In this document: positions 26,861-36,341 of the stretch, in pieces
Layout: each line of letters starts with the position of its first letter
Numbering within the stretch: the stretch's first letter is position 1
Source of the DNA: an uncultured Lachnospiraceae bacterium
Lineage (GTDB): Bacteria > Bacillota > Clostridia > Lachnospirales > Lachnospiraceae
NCBI GenBank assembly: GCA_910577275.1
Contig: CAJTMW010000010.1
Location: 1-64,000, forward strand
Direction: 5' to 3'
DNA: 64,000 nucleotides
Translations under genes and position numbers: made by a program
The notes under the pieces: model-generated
Database searches by the model: none
What the model was told of the DNA's origin: nothing
What the model saw: only the letters and a program-made list of their open reading frames with translations

Positions 26861-29800
26861 ATGTTTTTAACAGACAGAAAACTGGAAAGACGCATCGACG
26901 AGGCGATGCAGTACAGATATCGGGATATTATTGAGCTTTCGGAGTTTGCCGTGGCGGAGGATGCGGAGGGGGTGGTAAATCCCCGGCTGCCCGAATCCTT
27001 TGAAGGGTGGGAGTCCATGAAGGTGGGAGATACCTGGAAAGGACGGGACAGATATCTCTGGATGCACAGGGTGGTACATATCCCCGCAGAGTGGAAAGGG
27101 AAAAGGGTGGTGGGAATCTTTGATTTCGGCAGCACCGGCGGAGGCAACAACTCCGGCTTTGAGTCCATGGTTTACGTGAACGGAAAAATGTATCAGGGCG
27201 TGGACAGCAACCACAAGGAAGTGTTCTTTGACGGGGAGCTTTGCGGGACGGACGTATCGCTCACCTTCCGGCTGTGGTCGGGGCTTGAGGGGGGCGGGAT
27301 TCCGACGCAGCAGGAGCACAGGATTGCCCGTGCCGACCTTGCCTGGCTGGACGGGAAGGCGGACGATTTTTATTACATGGCGTCCATGGTATGGCAGACG
27401 CTGGAGGAGCTTGAGCCATCGGACCCCATGCAGCATGAGCTTAGAAAGGCCCTTGACGGGGCCTGCCACTGTATCGACTGGTCTTATCCGGGCAGCGGGG
27501 AATTTTATGAATCCCTCCATCAGGCGGACGATGCCCTGAACGAAAGCATCGACAGGCTGGGCAAAAACTCCCTGGTGAACGTGTACTGTGTGGGGCATAC
27601 CCATATCGACATGGCGTGGCTGTGGCGGCTGAAGCATACCAGGGAAAAGGGCTCCCGTTCCTTTTCCACGGTGCTGCGTCTGATGGAAATGTTCCCGGAA
27701 TATATTTTCCTGCAGACACAGCCGCAGTTATATGAATATATGAAAGAGGAATTTCCCGATATTTATGAGGGAATCAAAAAGAGAATCAGAGAGGGGCGCT
27801 GGGAGGCGGACGGCGCCATGTGGGTGGAGGCCGACTGCAACCTGACAGGCGGGGAATCCCTCACAAGGCAGATTTTAATCGGCAGCAGGTTCATCAGGGA
27901 GGAGTTCGGGAAGGACGTGGAGTTTTTGTGGCTGCCTGACGTGTTCGGCTATTCCTGGGCGCTTCCGCAGATTTTGAAAAAGGCCGGAATCGGCACCTTT
28001 ATGACCACGAAAATCAGCTGGAACCAGTATAACCGTATGCCCCACGACACCTTTAAGTGGAAGGGAATCGACGGGAGCGAGGTTTTAACCCACTTTGTCA
28101 CCACGCCGGAGCCGGAAAGGGAGAGGGATTCCTGGTTTTATACCTATAACGGGATGATTACGCCCAGAACCGTAAAGGGAATCTGGGATGCCTACAGCGA
28201 AAAGCAGATGAATAAGGATTTGCTGATTTCCTTCGGCTACGGCGACGGGGGCGGCGGCGTCAACCGGGACATGCTGGAAAACAGAAGAAGGATAGAAAGG
28301 ATTCCGGGGCTTCCCAATCTGAAAATGTCCACGGCAGGCGAGTATTTCCGCAGGCTCCATGAGACGGTGGAGAACACGGGGCAGTATGTCCATACCTGGG
28401 ACGGCGAGCTGTATCTGGAGTACCACAGGGGAACCTATACCAGCCAGGGGTACAACAAGCGCATGAACCGGAAAATGGAGCTTTTGTACCGGAAAGCCGA
28501 ATGGCTGACGGCGATGGCGGCGGTTTACGCCGGAGATATCAGGCAGGCGGCCCAGGAGGAGCTTACAAAGGGGTGGAAGCACATCCTGACGAACCAGTTC
28601 CACGACATTATCCCCGGCTCCTCAATCCGGGAGGTTTACGAGGATTCCAGGGAAGACTATCAATATATCGAGGGCATTGCCAGAAGGACGGAGGGGGAGG
28701 CGTACGGCCGGCTCCTTAAGGAAAAAGAAAATACATATACGGTGGTCAACGCTTCGGGCTGGACCATGAGCCAGGTTGTTTCGCTTCCGGGAAACAGGGA
28801 CGGCGTTTACAGGGATGGGAACGGCAGCGGGCTCGTCTCGCAAAAGGGGAACGGCGTCACTTACGTGGAGGTGAAGGACGTTCCGGCAATGGGGGCGAAA
28901 ACCATCGTCTTTGAGGAAGCGGGACGGGAAGAGGGAAAGGCGGAAAATGCGCCTAAGGCGGCCTTTTCTGTCAGAGGCGCAAAGGGAGATTTTGTATCCG
29001 GTATGGCCGGGAGCAGGGAAATCGAAACGCCTTTCTACGAAATCACGTTAAACCAGTACGGGCAGATTACCGGGCTGTTTGACAAGACCTATGGGCGGAA
29101 CGTGGTGCCGGAGGGAATGCGTGCCAACGTGCTGCAGGTCTTTGAGGATAAGCCAATCGACTTTGACGCCTGGGACGTGGACATTTTTTATCAGGAAAAA
29201 ATGCGCGAAATCACGGAGCTTTGCGCCTTTGAAATTACGGAAATGGGGCCTCTTTGCATGAACGTTCATATGGAGTGGAAGTATATGAACTCCGGTATTT
29301 CCCAGGACATGGTTCTTTACAGCACCAGCAGAAGGATTGACTTTAAGACAAAAGTGGACTACCACGAGCAGCACCAGCTCATAAAGGCGGCTTTCCCTGT
29401 GGAGATTCGCTCCACCTACGGAACCTACGACGTGCAGTACGGAAACGTAAGGCGTCCCAACCACTGGAACACAAGCTGGGATTTGGCGAAATTTGAGACG
29501 GTTGCCCACAGATGGGCGGATTTGTCGGAAAGAAACTACGGTGTGAGTCTTTTGAACGACTGCAAGTACGGCCACGATATCAAGGACAATGTGATACGCA
29601 TTTCCCTGCTGCGGGCGGGAACCCATCCCGATTACCTCCAGGACCAGGGAGAGCACGAGTTTACCTACGCCCTGCTTCCCCACGGGGGGGACTTTGTGAG
29701 CGGAGGGACGGTCCCTGAGGCGTTTGCGTTAAACGAGCCCATGCAGGCCGTGAAGGGGGAAAGCGTCCCTGCCTTTGAAAGCTTTCTGTCATTTGACAAT

Positions 29801-30031
29801 GAGCAGTTGGAGCTGGACGCGGTGAAGAAATCCGAGGACGGAAATTATCTGGTTGTCCGTTTCCATGAGTTTGCAGGCTCATCCCAGAAGGTTACCGTGA
29901 AGCCGGGATTTGCTTACAGGGCATGGGCGGAATGCGACTTGAGGGAGCGTCCCTTAGAGGAATTCGGGGAAGGGGAAATTACGTTAAGCCTCCATCCCTA
30001 TGAGATTAAAACGATACTGATATCCTTTTAG
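26861..30031 (+). CDS. Alpha-mannosidase, glycoside hydrolase family 38
   Basis: A 1056-residue cytosolic GH38 enzyme that removes alpha-mannose from small glycans with Zn2+ and a retaining mechanism. A 230-residue N-terminal beta domain precedes the catalytic barrel. The metal site begins HTHIDMAWLWR (His246, His248, Asp250), and the nucleophile is Asp360 in WLPDVFGYSWALPQ. His in LTNQFHDIIPGSS is the further family signature. The C-terminal half is the usual middle and beta-sandwich domains. AACAGGAGGG precedes the start. There is no signal peptide, so its substrate must be imported. It lies between the ribosyl operon (103-bp gap) and the YesL-YesM-YesN genes, and the CUT1 importer at 34276 is the best candidate supplier. 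Confidence 0.93.
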   Translation: MFLTDRKLERRIDEAMQYRYRDIIELSEFAVAEDAEGVVNPRLPESFEGWESMKVGDTWKGRDRYLWMHRVVHIPAEWKGKRVVGIFDFGSTGGGNNSGFESMVYVNGKMYQGVDSNHKEVFFDGELCGTDVSLTFRLWSGLEGGGIPTQQEHRIARADLAWLDGKADDFYYMASMVWQTLEELEPSDPMQHELRKALDGACHCIDWSYPGSGEFYESLHQADDALNESIDRLGKNSLVNVYCVGHTHIDMAWLWRLKHTREKGSRSFSTVLRLMEMFPEYIFLQTQPQLYEYMKEEFPDIYEGIKKRIREGRWEADGAMWVEADCNLTGGESLTRQILIGSRFIREEFGKDVEFLWLPDVFGYSWALPQILKKAGIGTFMTTKISWNQYNRMPHDTFKWKGIDGSEVLTHFVTTPEPERERDSWFYTYNGMITPRTVKGIWDAYSEKQMNKDLLISFGYGDGGGGVNRDMLENRRRIERIPGLPNLKMSTAGEYFRRLHETVENTGQYVHTWDGELYLEYHRGTYTSQGYNKRMNRKMELLYRKAEWLTAMAAVYAGDIRQAAQEELTKGWKHILTNQFHDIIPGSSIREVYEDSREDYQYIEGIARRTEGEAYGRLLKEKENTYTVVNASGWTMSQVVSLPGNRDGVYRDGNGSGLVSQKGNGVTYVEVKDVPAMGAKTIVFEEAGREEGKAENAPKAAFSVRGAKGDFVSGMAGSREIETPFYEITLNQYGQITGLFDKTYGRNVVPEGMRANVLQVFEDKPIDFDAWDVDIFYQEKMREITELCAFEITEMGPLCMNVHMEWKYMNSGISQDMVLYSTSRRIDFKTKVDYHEQHQLIKAAFPVEIRSTYGTYDVQYGNVRRPNHWNTSWDLAKFETVAHRWADLSERNYGVSLLNDCKYGHDIKDNVIRISLLRAGTHPDYLQDQGEHEFTYALLPHGGDFVSGGTVPEAFALNEPMQAVKGESVPAFESFLSFDNEQLELDAVKKSEDGNYLVVRFHEFAGSSQKVTVKPGFAYRAWAECDLRERPLEEFGEGEITLSLHPYEIKTILISF

Positions 30032-30074
30032 ACAAGGGCTGCCTCGGTTTGCGGGTCAGTTTACTGTAAAAACC

Positions 30075-30106
30075 GGCGCTGCCGCAGGAGAGATACCGGC
30101 GGCGCC
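30075..30106 (+). promoter_or_regulatory. GC-rich hairpin between GH38 and YesL genes
   Basis: GGCGCTGCCG (30075-30084) pairs with CGGCGGCGCC (30097-30106), with one G-U wobble and a 12-nt loop. No U tract follows. It may partly terminate the mannosidase transcript or stabilise its 3' end. Confidence 0.5.
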
Positions 30107-30127
30107 CTCACAGAAAGGGGTTACGAT

Positions 30128-30799
30128 ATGAGCGAGCTGTTTTGTGTGGAAAGAGTGATGGGATTTTGCGAGAAGGTATGTTATTTTCTTGTCGTGAATC
30201 TGCTGTTTATCATCTCCAACATTCCCGTCCTGTTGTTTTTGCTGTTTGTGGGGGCGGGGCAGATACGGGAATGTCTGCCCCTTTTTCTCCTTTGCCTTCT
30301 TCCCATGGCCCCGGCGCTGTCGGCGGTGATGTATGCGATGAACCGCGTCGTTTGGGGAACCGAGGGGAAGGCGTTTTCGGATTACCGGAAGGGCTACTTT
30401 TCCGGTTTCCGGCAGAAAATGGAGCTGGGCGCCGGACAGCTTTTTGTGATTTTCGTATGCTGGACGAATATGGAGTTTTTTTCCGTGCAGACAGGGAGCC
30501 TTTTTCTCACCGTTTTGTTTGCCGTCCTGTTTGCCGCGGCGGTTTTCATTACGCCCATTCTTTATATGCTTGTCAGCCGGTACGAGATGAATAATATTCA
30601 GACAGTAAAAGCGGCGCTTACGCTTCTGATTACAAAGCCTGTGTTTACGCTGGGGAATGTGGCGGCTCTTTTGCTTATCCTCGGGGCCTTTGAAATATCG
30701 GCGGGAACCACGGTGCTGTTTATGGGAAGTATTTACGGATTTCTGGTGATGTTTATGAACCGGAGACTTTTACAGGAACTGGAGAACAATGGAAATTAA
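30128..30799 (+). CDS. YesL family (DUF624) membrane protein
   Basis: A 223-residue protein with about five membrane segments, starting with FLVVNLLFIISNIPVLLFLLF. The family motif is seen in GKAFSDYRKGYFSGFRQ after the second hairpin of segments. YesL proteins are regularly encoded beside YesM/YesN and sugar transporters; their molecular role is unknown. AGAAAGGGG precedes the start. The last 11 bp overlap the kinase gene, so the three regulatory genes form one unit. Confidence 0.85.
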   Translation: MSELFCVERVMGFCEKVCYFLVVNLLFIISNIPVLLFLLFVGAGQIRECLPLFLLCLLPMAPALSAVMYAMNRVVWGTEGKAFSDYRKGYFSGFRQKMELGAGQLFVIFVCWTNMEFFSVQTGSLFLTVLFAVLFAAAVFITPILYMLVSRYEMNNIQTVKAALTLLITKPVFTLGNVAALLLILGAFEISAGTTVLFMGSIYGFLVMFMNRRLLQELENNGN

Positions 30800-32546
30800 A
30801 GGCTCAAGGCAGTTATACAACAAGCTTTTTTACATCTATACGGCGATTCTGGCCTGTGTGATACTGTCGCTGGTTGTCTACTTTTTCACCAGTACCAGAA
30901 GGCGTTTTCTGGAGCAGAATCTGAGTTATACGGAGATGATGGGCGAGTCCGCCGCCGCTTATATGGAGGAGACCGCAGACATCGCGGAATATATCCATGA
31001 GGATTTATATAAATCCGCCATGGAGCTCAACGACGCCCTGCACTATATGACGGACGAGCCCTCCGATTATCTGCGATACCGGCTGGACACCTACATGGAA
31101 AATAAAATCAGCGAATATAAAGGGATTGAAAAGTTTTTTCTGGATGCTTTTCAGTCCTGTTCCGATTTGAACCGCATTACTCTTTTCAGCTACGAGAGGG
31201 ACGAGATTACCGAGTATACGAGGGACGGGAAAAGCTACCGCAGAAGTGCCGACAACGCTTTTAAAAACAGGATTTACAGGGAAAATCTGGTGGATGAAAA
31301 CGGCTTTTCCTATCTGAAGGAAATACGGAACCCTGCCACCATGAAGGTGAAGGGCAGTATGCTTCTTTGCTTTAGGAGCGATAAGTTCAGGGATATCTAC
31401 CGGTATTATCCGGGGCCGGAGCTGGCGGTATATAATGAGGCGGGAGCGGAGGTGTTCGTCTCTCCCGGCAGGTACGGGCTGTCTGTGATTATGGAGGCGG
31501 ACAGCGCGGGGGAGCTGGAAGACACCCTCAACGTTTATGCGGAGCACGCTCAGACCGGGAAATATCACGTGGTAAGCTACATAGAAAAAAAGAAGGCGGC
31601 CGGAATCCCCCCGTCCATTGTCATCATGATTATGACGGTGGGCGTTTTTGTGATGGTGCTGGGAGAATTTTTTGTAAGGTATTATCTGCAGCATCTGGCG
31701 GCAAGGCTGAACCGGATACTGGACGGAATGACGCGGGTAATGGACGGAGATTTGGAGGTGCGGATTCCGGCCGACAAAAACGGAGACGAGCTGGACTTGA
31801 TTTCCAGATATTTTAACGAGATGTGCGTCCGATTAGACGAGCATATCCAGAAGCGGTATCTGGCGGAAATCGAGCAGAAAAACGCGGAGATGGCGGCGCT
31901 TCAAAGTCAGATTAACCCCCACTTTTTATATAATACGCTGGAAGCTATCCGCATGAAGGCTATCTGCAACGGCGACAGGGAAGTGGGGAAAATGCTCTAC
32001 AGCATGGCGGTGACCTTCCGGGCCCAGTTAAAGGAGGCGGACGTCATCACACTGGCTCAGGAGCTGCACTACAGCAAAAAATATCTGGAGCTTTTTGAAT
32101 TCCGGTATCCGAACCAGTTCCAGTCTCTGGTGGAGTGCCCGGAGGAGTATCTTCAGGTTCCGATTATCAAGTTTGTGCTGCAGCCGATTATTGAAAATTA
32201 CTTCATTCACGGTATCCGCATGAGGGAGACGGATAATTTCATACGGATTGCCGTGGAGAAGGACGAGGCGTACCGGATAATCGTGGAGGACAACGGACAG
32301 GGAATGACCGGGGAGGAGCTTGCGGCGAAAAACGAGGAGCTTCGAAACGACACCATGAAAAAGGAGGCTTCCATTGGGATTGCCAATGTAAACCGCAGGT
32401 TAAAAGCAGTTTACGGCAGGGAATACGGGATTCATCTGGAGGCGGGAAGCGGGGGAGGCCTTCGGGTGATTTTAAGCTTCCGGCCGGCGGAGAGAGAGAT
32501 AGAGGAAAAGACGGATTATGATGAAAGTGATGCTGGTGGAAAATGA
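30789..32546 (+). CDS. YesM-type sensor histidine kinase
   Basis: A 585-residue membrane kinase. Membrane segments at about residues 12-33 and 272-295 enclose an extracellular sensor. HAMP (LNRILDGMTRVMDGD) leads to the His_kinase domain with His378 in QINPHFLYNTLEA. The ATPase domain has QPIIENYFIHG and DNGQGM. It overlaps YesL upstream and its final 29 bp overlap the response regulator. It presumably senses the substrate of the importer that follows. Confidence 0.9.
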   Translation: MEIKGSRQLYNKLFYIYTAILACVILSLVVYFFTSTRRRFLEQNLSYTEMMGESAAAYMEETADIAEYIHEDLYKSAMELNDALHYMTDEPSDYLRYRLDTYMENKISEYKGIEKFFLDAFQSCSDLNRITLFSYERDEITEYTRDGKSYRRSADNAFKNRIYRENLVDENGFSYLKEIRNPATMKVKGSMLLCFRSDKFRDIYRYYPGPELAVYNEAGAEVFVSPGRYGLSVIMEADSAGELEDTLNVYAEHAQTGKYHVVSYIEKKKAAGIPPSIVIMIMTVGVFVMVLGEFFVRYYLQHLAARLNRILDGMTRVMDGDLEVRIPADKNGDELDLISRYFNEMCVRLDEHIQKRYLAEIEQKNAEMAALQSQINPHFLYNTLEAIRMKAICNGDREVGKMLYSMAVTFRAQLKEADVITLAQELHYSKKYLELFEFRYPNQFQSLVECPEEYLQVPIIKFVLQPIIENYFIHGIRMRETDNFIRIAVEKDEAYRIIVEDNGQGMTGEELAAKNEELRNDTMKKEASIGIANVNRRLKAVYGREYGIHLEAGSGGGLRVILSFRPAEREIEEKTDYDESDAGGK

Positions 32547-34029
32547 AGAACTGATTTTACAGGGAATCAGAAATATCCTGGACTGGGAAGCTTTGGGGCT
32601 TAAGGTGGTGCATATGGCCCACGACGGGCAGGAGGCCCTTGATATGTGGGAGAAGGAGCCGGTACATATTGTGGTGACGGATATCAGCATGCCTGTGATG
32701 GATGGGCTGACCCTTCTTCGGAAAATCAGGGAAAAGGAAGAACAGGTGCGTTTTATCATACTGACCGGATACGACGAGTTTGCCTATGCCAGGGAGGCAA
32801 TCCGTCTGGAAGTGGAAAACTATATCTTAAAGCCAATCAATGAGGAAGAACTGGAGCGCCAGCTTAAGGAAACGGTTCAGAAGATTGAGGAGATGAACAA
32901 GAAGAACATCAGCTATATCGATGAGAAAACCCGATGGATGCATTTCTTAAACGGAAAGGCGGAGCCGGAGGAATACGGGCAGTATGCGAAAATGCTGCAG
33001 CTGCAGCCAAAAGAGGGCGATTACCATGCGGCGGTGATGAAATGGAGCACGGAGGGACTTAAGGAAAAGGGGATTACCGATGTGATTGTGGAGCTTCGGA
33101 AAAGGGAGGGGCTGAAAATCGTCCACCTTCCGCCCGACAGCCTGTTAATGATTCTTGCGGAGGACGGCGGGGAAGAACAGGCCATGGAGTATTTTTCAGA
33201 GCTCCAGAATAAAATAGAAAGCGATTTCAACGTGACCACCTTTATCGGCATGGGGCCGCCCTTTCAGAGGATTGACCAGCTTCCCGAAGTCTACAGGGCC
33301 GCTAAAAAACTCCAGAAATATCTGATGATTGAAGGATATGGGAGCTGCATCAGCCAGAGGCAGATTCAGAACCGGAAAACGGAGGCCGTCAGCATGGACG
33401 AAGCGCGTCTTCGCAGACACATCCTGAAAAAGGAGAAGGAGGAGGCGGTTGACTATGCGGAGGACTTGTTCATCAACAATATCAGGAAAGACGCCTCCAT
33501 CAGCTCCTTATACCAAATCGCCGTAAAAATGGCGATGCTGATTCAGGAAATCAAAAGGGAATATCAGCTGGAGTCCGGCCGGTTCCACGATTTGCCGGAA
33601 CTGATTGAAACCATTTTCAGCGCGGAGGATATCAGGGGCATCAAAACCGTTTTTGTCTCCGAAATCGCTGAGATTATCGAATGCATGCATGAGGCGGATT
33701 CCCAGTACACCCCTGTGGTCCGACAAATTATATCGGAGGTGCAGCACAACTACAGAGAGGATATGAACTTAAAAACCCTGGCGTACAAATACCATATGAA
33801 CGCCTCCTATCTGGGACAGATTTTCCAAAAAGAGGTGGGGTGCTCTTTTGCCCAGTACTTAAGCAACACCAAAAACGGGATTGCAAAGGACCTGATTTTA
33901 AACACCAACATGAAAATCAACGACATCGCCAGAGAGGTGGGGTATCCCGATACCAGTTATTTTTACCGGAAATTCAAACAGTGCTACGGCGTATCTCCTG
34001 CCTCGCTTCGGGAAATGAAAAAATATTAG
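32518..34029 (+). CDS. YesN-type response regulator, AraC-type output
   Basis: A 503-residue regulator with receiver domain (ENEE at 8-11 in place of the commoner DDEE; phospho-acceptor Asp55 in VVTDISMP), a central region, and a C-terminal AraC domain (LKTLAYKYHMNASYLGQIF, then INDIAREVGYPDTSYFYRKF and GVSPASLREM). It overlaps the kinase gene and is followed by a strong terminator. Its likely target is the promoter region of the CUT1 operon, where the inverted repeat at 34142-34189 lies. Asn at the second pocket position is tolerated in this family. Confidence 0.9.
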   Translation: MMKVMLVENEELILQGIRNILDWEALGLKVVHMAHDGQEALDMWEKEPVHIVVTDISMPVMDGLTLLRKIREKEEQVRFIILTGYDEFAYAREAIRLEVENYILKPINEEELERQLKETVQKIEEMNKKNISYIDEKTRWMHFLNGKAEPEEYGQYAKMLQLQPKEGDYHAAVMKWSTEGLKEKGITDVIVELRKREGLKIVHLPPDSLLMILAEDGGEEQAMEYFSELQNKIESDFNVTTFIGMGPPFQRIDQLPEVYRAAKKLQKYLMIEGYGSCISQRQIQNRKTEAVSMDEARLRRHILKKEKEEAVDYAEDLFINNIRKDASISSLYQIAVKMAMLIQEIKREYQLESGRFHDLPELIETIFSAEDIRGIKTVFVSEIAEIIECMHEADSQYTPVVRQIISEVQHNYREDMNLKTLAYKYHMNASYLGQIFQKEVGCSFAQYLSNTKNGIAKDLILNTNMKINDIAREVGYPDTSYFYRKFKQCYGVSPASLREMKKY

Positions 34030-34034
34030 AGTGG

Positions 34035-34076
34035 AAAAAATCGTGAAATGATGGACAAATTATTTCACGATTTTTT
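34035..34076 (+). terminator. Strong intrinsic terminator
   Basis: Perfect 15-bp arms AAAAAATCGTGAAAT and ATTTCACGATTTTTT with a 12-nt loop, the right arm ending in a T run. It separates the regulator genes from the transporter operon, so the transporter must have its own promoter. Confidence 0.85.
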
Positions 34077-34141
34077 GTTACTGTAAACCGGCCTGTGGAG
34101 CGGGGCGGCGTTTGCCGGAAGCTGTAAAAATCCTCTGGAAT

Positions 34142-34189
34142 TTGTGCAATAAATCTGAAAGTTTTCAACTATCAAAGCAAATTGCACAA
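34142..34189 (+). promoter_or_regulatory. 9-bp inverted repeat upstream of the CUT1 operon
   Basis: TTGTGCAAT (34142-34150) and ATTGCACAA (34181-34189) are perfect inverted copies with 30 bp between them. A candidate extended -10 (TGCTATAGT, 34190-34198) follows at once; no good -35 precedes it, as expected for an activator-dependent promoter. The paired sites suit binding of the upstream AraC-type response regulator. The rest of 34077-34275 shows no gene. Confidence 0.55.
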
Positions 34190-34275
34190 TGCTATAGTTT
34201 CTATAAAGAAAAACCTGTTGCAGTCCGGCGGATTTTCCGTTTACCGGCAACAGAAAAAAAGGAGGAGGTTTAAAG

Positions 34276-35238
34276 GTGAAAGCAAACACAAAAAAAGCTG
34301 CGGCATCCAGCGGGAATTTCTTAAGCAGGCTGAAAATGAACAGGGAAATGCTGATTTTAAGCATGCCCGGCGCAATCTGGTTTTTATTTTTTGCGTATCT
34401 GCCGATGTTCGGTATTCTGGTGGCGTTTAAAAAGTTCAGATTGTCCGGCAACGGTTTTTTCTACAACCTGTTTACAAGTGAAACCGTCTGGTTCGACAAT
34501 TTCAAATTCCTGTTCAGCAGCGGCGACGCATGGATTATCGTGAGGAACACGGTGCTCTATAACTTTTCGTTTATCATCCTGGGAGTGGCGGTGCCGGTGG
34601 TGCTCGCGCTGCTTTTGAACGAAATCAAAAACAAAGGGATGATGAAAATCTACCAGAGCTCCATGCTTCTCCCCTATTTCCTCTCATGGGTCGTGGTAAG
34701 CTACTGCGTATTTGCATTCCTGAATCCTGAAAAAGGATACTTCAATGCAATTATCCAGCAGTTTGGAGGGGAACCGGTTTCCTGGTACACGGAGAAAAAG
34801 TACTGGCCCTTTATCATTATTTTCATGAGCCAGTGGAAGGGAATGGGCTACAATACGGTGGTGTACCTGGCGTCCATCTGCGGCATTGACAAGACCTACT
34901 ACGAGGCGGCGGTTCTGGACGGGGCGTCCAAGTGGCAGCAGATTAAATATATCACCCTGCCGCTGTTAAAACCGGTTATCACCATTTTGCTGATTATGTC
35001 GGTAGGCGGGATTTTCAAGGCCGACTTCGGGCTGTTCTACCAGCTTCCGAAAAACTCGGGACCTTTGTACCCGGTAACCAACGTACTGGACACTTACATA
35101 TTCCGGGCGCTCAAGACGAGCGGCGAAATCGGAATGAGCTCCGCGGCGGCGCTGTTCCAGTCGGCGGTAGGCTTTGTCCTGATTATGATTGCAAACAAAA
35201 TCGTGGCAAAAGTTGACAGCGAAAACGCACTGTTTTAA
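34276..35238 (+). CDS. Sugar ABC transporter permease (LplB type)
   Basis: A 320-residue inner-membrane permease, first subunit of a CUT1 importer for complex saccharides. Six membrane segments begin at about residue 35 (GAIWFLFFAYLPMFGILVAF). The EAA loop is YYEAAVLDGASKWQQIKYITLP. The start is a GTG, with GGAGGAGG 7 nt upstream. LplB/YtcP-type systems usually handle plant or host glycan fragments. Confidence 0.9.
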   Translation: MKANTKKAAASSGNFLSRLKMNREMLILSMPGAIWFLFFAYLPMFGILVAFKKFRLSGNGFFYNLFTSETVWFDNFKFLFSSGDAWIIVRNTVLYNFSFIILGVAVPVVLALLLNEIKNKGMMKIYQSSMLLPYFLSWVVVSYCVFAFLNPEKGYFNAIIQQFGGEPVSWYTEKKYWPFIIIFMSQWKGMGYNTVVYLASICGIDKTYYEAAVLDGASKWQQIKYITLPLLKPVITILLIMSVGGIFKADFGLFYQLPKNSGPLYPVTNVLDTYIFRALKTSGEIGMSSAAALFQSAVGFVLIMIANKIVAKVDSENALF

Positions 35239-35247
35239 GGGGGGAAC

Positions 35248-35317
35248 TGTGAAAAATAAATTTTTCACAAACGAACTTGTTCGTTTTGCAAATATTGTGC
35301 TGACGCCCAAATTTGCA
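35248..35317 (+). promoter_or_regulatory. Three consecutive hairpins between permease genes
   Basis: Within the 104-bp gap lie TGTGAAAAA/TTTTTCACA (35248-35269, 4-nt loop), AAACGAAC/GTTCGTTT (35269-35286) and TGCAAAT/ATTTGCA (35287-35317). They stop 14 bp before the ribosome-binding site of the second permease. They may set the relative amount of the two subunits. Confidence 0.5.
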
Positions 35318-35342
35318 GGCGTTGGCAGCATGGAGGTTTATT

Positions 35343-36320
35343 ATGGCAGATAAAAACATCCGGGCAATGGTAATGTCCGAAAGAAAAATGAGAAAAGCAA
35401 TGAAAAAAATGGAGGCGGAGGGGTGTAAGTACAACCAGATTAAGACGTCCACAAATATTGCCTTTAATATCATTCTGGCGCTGCTGTCCCTGATTTGCAT
35501 CATACCTTTTATCTTTGTGGTGATTATTTCCTTTACCGACGAGGCGTCCCTTGCCATGAACGGTTATCGTTTCATCCCTGAAAAGCTCAGCTTTTACGCC
35601 TATGAGTACATCATAAGCGCCGGCGAAAATATCATCAGAAGCTACGGGGTGACGATTCTTGTCACCGTTGCGGGAACGGTTATCGGCCTCCTGCTGACGG
35701 GCACCTACGCCTATGCGCTGTCCAGAAAGGTCTACGCCTACCGGAAATTCTTTACCACGGTGATTACCATTCCCATGCTCTTTAGCGGCGGTATGATTGC
35801 AAACTACCTGATAGTGACAAAGGTGATGATGCTGAAGGACACCCTTTGGGCGCTGATTCTGCCTCTTTGTCTGAATTCCTTTAATATCATTGTGCTTCGG
35901 ACCTTCTTTAAGACCAGTATTCCCGACGCGGTGGTGGAATCGGCCAAAATTGACGGGGCGTCGGAGTGGCGGCTGTTTTTCCAGATAGTTATTCCCATGG
36001 CGCTGCCGGGCCTTGCAACCATCGGGCTTTTCCTGACGCTGGGCTACTGGAACGACTGGTTCAACGCAATGATGTACATGGATGACAAAAGCATGATTCC
36101 GTTACAGTATCTTCTGATTCAGATTGAAAGCTCCATCGACTGGCTGGCAAACAATAAGGCCACCATGGGCGTTGACGGAATCGCGGTGGCGGCCAACATG
36201 CCGAAGGAAACTATTAAAATGGCAATCGTAGTGATTTCCACATTACCGATTATTTTTGCCTACCCGTTTTTCCAGAGATATTTCGTCAGCGGATTGACGG
36301 TGGGGGCTGTAAAAGAGTAA
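35343..36320 (+). CDS. Sugar ABC transporter permease (LplC/YtcP type)
   Basis: A 325-residue inner-membrane permease, partner of the preceding one. Six membrane segments begin at about residue 43 (FNIILALLSLICIIPFIFVVIISF). The EAA loop is VVESAKIDGASEWRLFFQIVIP, and the C-terminus FFQRYFVSGLTVGAVKE is characteristic. The start is the ATG at 35343, with TGGAGG 7-8 nt upstream; an in-frame ATG at 35313 has none. The binding-protein gene follows after 21 bp. Confidence 0.9.
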   Translation: MADKNIRAMVMSERKMRKAMKKMEAEGCKYNQIKTSTNIAFNIILALLSLICIIPFIFVVIISFTDEASLAMNGYRFIPEKLSFYAYEYIISAGENIIRSYGVTILVTVAGTVIGLLLTGTYAYALSRKVYAYRKFFTTVITIPMLFSGGMIANYLIVTKVMMLKDTLWALILPLCLNSFNIIVLRTFFKTSIPDAVVESAKIDGASEWRLFFQIVIPMALPGLATIGLFLTLGYWNDWFNAMMYMDDKSMIPLQYLLIQIESSIDWLANNKATMGVDGIAVAANMPKETIKMAIVVISTLPIIFAYPFFQRYFVSGLTVGAVKE

Positions 36321-36341
36321 AATAGAAAAGGAGAAAACAAT

